Source of the DNA: Aricia agestis
Lineage: Eukaryota; Arthropoda; Insecta; Lepidoptera; Lycaenidae
Reading direction: 5' to 3'
Assembly (NCBI RefSeq): GCF_905147365.1
Contig: NC_056413.1
Span: forward strand, 2,000,501 to 2,064,500
Length of the DNA: 64,000 nucleotides
The notes under the pieces were generated by a model. It was given only the letters and a program-made list of their open reading frames with translations, was not told the DNA's origin and did not search any database. Made by a program: the position numbers and the translations under genes. Shown here piece after piece: positions 50,501-53,500 of this stretch (the first letter of the stretch is position 1; each line of letters starts with the position of its first letter).

Positions 50501-53500
50501 ATGATATAATAAAAATCTTAAATATATGTATAGTATAAAAGTATTAAATATATTTCCGTTGTCTGGTACCCGTAACACAAGTCCTTCAGGTACTTAGCAC
50601 GGGGCCAGACCGACGTGGTGTGAAGCGTCTATAGATATTTAAAAAAAATTATAAATGCGAAGGTGTGTCTATCTATATTCTGTTAGCTTGTTTGTCTGTC
50701 TGTAAACTCTTCACGCTTAAACGGCTAAACCGATTAAAATGTAAATCGGTATGGAAATATTTTGAGAGACTGGAAAGGGCAGCATAGTTTTTGCCGTAGA
50801 AAAAGTTACAGTTCATATTTTAGTAAATAAATAGTTTGATTTTTTCAAACATATTAGAAAGAACAAAATTTTGTTGTAAATATTTTTCTATTCTGTAATT
50901 TATATTGCTCACATTAATTTTATTTCCAGGACCTACGTACGGAACGCCTATACGTACCATCTGAGCGAGATTTTCTTTACGATAGTCAATGAGTACACCG
51001 ATTGGGAAAGGACGGTCCAGGTAAAGTGCCACTTTAGAAAATGAAATATCTATCATCATCATCACTCACATGTATTTTAAGTTGTTTCGCAGAAATACAA
51101 ATTGTTTTCTTTTTCTTTTTTAACATTTTGATGTGTTATCTTGGTCAATATTTTTACGTGGAGTAAAGCCATAGCCCATAAGGCGTTATGTGACAAAAAA
51201 ATAGTGCTGTCAAAAACAAATAACGTGGGAGAGCCAAGCTTCGGCACGAATGGGCCGGCTCGACCGGAGAAATACCACGTTCTCACAGAAAGCCGGCGTG
51301 AAACAGCGCTTGCGCTGTGTTTCGCCGAGTGAGTGAGTTTACCGGAGGTCCAATCCCCTACCCTATTGCCTTCCCTACCCTCCCCTTTTACCCTATTTCC
51401 TCTTAAAAGGTCGGCAACGCACCTGCAGCTCTTCTGATGCTGCGAGTGTCCATGGGCGACGGAAGTTGCTTTCCATCAGGTGACCCGTTTGCTCGTTTGC
51501 CCCCTTATTTCATTAAAAAAAAACCGTTTTTACGTAACCATAAAAACAGGCAAACGATATTTTGGCCGCGTGGTAAACATAAATCTTGTTGGTCTTACGA
51601 ATTTCCGATCAGGTCAACTTAATAATAATTAATTTTCTAACATTTTACCCAAAAATGTGCACAAGTCACAACGCAGTTAATAAAATTTTCACCTGTAAGA
51701 GTTATTTCTGATTTCCAAAAAGTTGGAGCTTTTCTTACTATAACCCTGATAGGTTTATCTTATTTTTAATGTATTAAATTAACTGATCATTCTATAACTT
51801 AGTATTCTAACCGTTCCTAGCATCGTAATTTAGGCCAATTAGTATCAAAAGTAGGACCCGTTAGATTGAATATTACATTCAATGGTACAGAACTAATATA
51901 TTTCACTAATTGGCCTTATTAATTTGTGAACTTAATTATTGTTTGACAATAATTCGGAAATATTGCTACAGTATTGGCAAATATATGATCTTTGGTATTG
52001 GTATTTGAATCGAGGTTAATGGGTTTCAATGTTCTAAGTGCTTTGTGTTATTTTTGTCCTTGTTATAATTAATTTTACTGGAATGCCTGATCATAAATTT
52101 CATTCGTGTCATTGCCATTTTTCTCTTTTCTTAGAGCTTGTTGAAATCATTCATACTAATATTATAAATGCAAAAGTGTATCTGTATGTCTGTCTGTCTA
52201 TCTGTTACCTCTTCACGCTTAAACCGTTGAACCAATTTTGATGAAATTTGGCATGTAGATATCTCGAGTCCCAAGATATCTCCATGCCAAATTTAATAGT
52301 TTTTATCCCGGAAAAATGTACGGTTGCTGCGCGATAAACGAATTTTGGGGCAACGGAGCTGCGGGCGTCATCTAGTATTATAATAATCCATAGTTCTATT
52401 ATAGACCTAAGGATTATTATAATACTACATCTCACTTTATCACGCTTGGCTTAGACCACGTAGATGTTAAACAATGTAATTTATTTTCCAACCAAGATAC
52501 ATTTTAATATTAAATACAGTAACAAAAATCCCTGATAGGTTTATACAGTTGCTGGTTCGCGCTCCTTATAAAACTAAATAAAAGCTACCAATTACCACTA
52601 CCATAGTAAAAGGAGGCCAAGTAAGTTATCTTCATACAAAGGCACCGCGCGTGGCTTGTATGTGTGCGCCATAGTATCAATGCGTCGCCACGTACGGCAC
52701 ACAACAAAATCTTGGCCAGTTTTACTAGGCTGGTACCGCCGAGATTTTTTTGTGTGCCGTACGTGGCGACGCATTGATACTATGGCGCACACATACAAGC
52801 CGCGCGCTGTGCCTTTGTATGAAGATAACTTACTTCCCCTCCTTTTACTATGCCACTACAATTTTAAAGTAAAATACAAACCTAAATTTACAGTCTGTCA
52901 AGAGAGTGTAGACGCAGTACAGAATTTTCTAAACGTAATCAAAAAGATCATCGTTTTGCACATTTTTATCTCGATTTAATAAGGTTTCATATTATTTATG
53001 TGATTTAAAAATTGGGTACAGCTTACATGTTATCATTTATTATTACTATCCACTCGAATATAAATTAATATATTCGAGTGGATAGTAAAGAAATAAGTGA
53101 TGGGTCAACGTACAAAGAATCATGGCCAAATTTGTATAGGAGCTGGACTCGACTTTTATTTTTGATGTCCCTAAATAAACTATAGTTAGATTTGGTTGTT
53201 CTTATGCTCTAAACATAATTCCGTTTGAGAATTATGTCTAAATAGCAACGATTTTTTTTATAATAATTAATAACGTTTACAATTATTTTGAGGTTAGACT
53301 TAAGAACTACCTTTTTCCCGACTGCGGTGTGGCCTACAAGTGTATATTCGGCGATCTCGTTTCTAATTATTTCAATTTTTCCTAGAGTATTACCCAAATA
53401 ATAGAACGAATGCGAATGATCGCCGGCTGTCAGAACATAACAAAACTAAAATATATTGATATATTTTTTGTGGCTATTTATAGACACATTTCTAATGATT

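Noticed and set aside
52598..52979. paired open frames with identical peptide on both strands
   Set aside because: Explained by the 251-bp palindrome.
7146..53088. hairpins as intrinsic transcription terminators
   Set aside because: Rho-independent termination does not apply to nuclear genes, and the hairpins lack the context.
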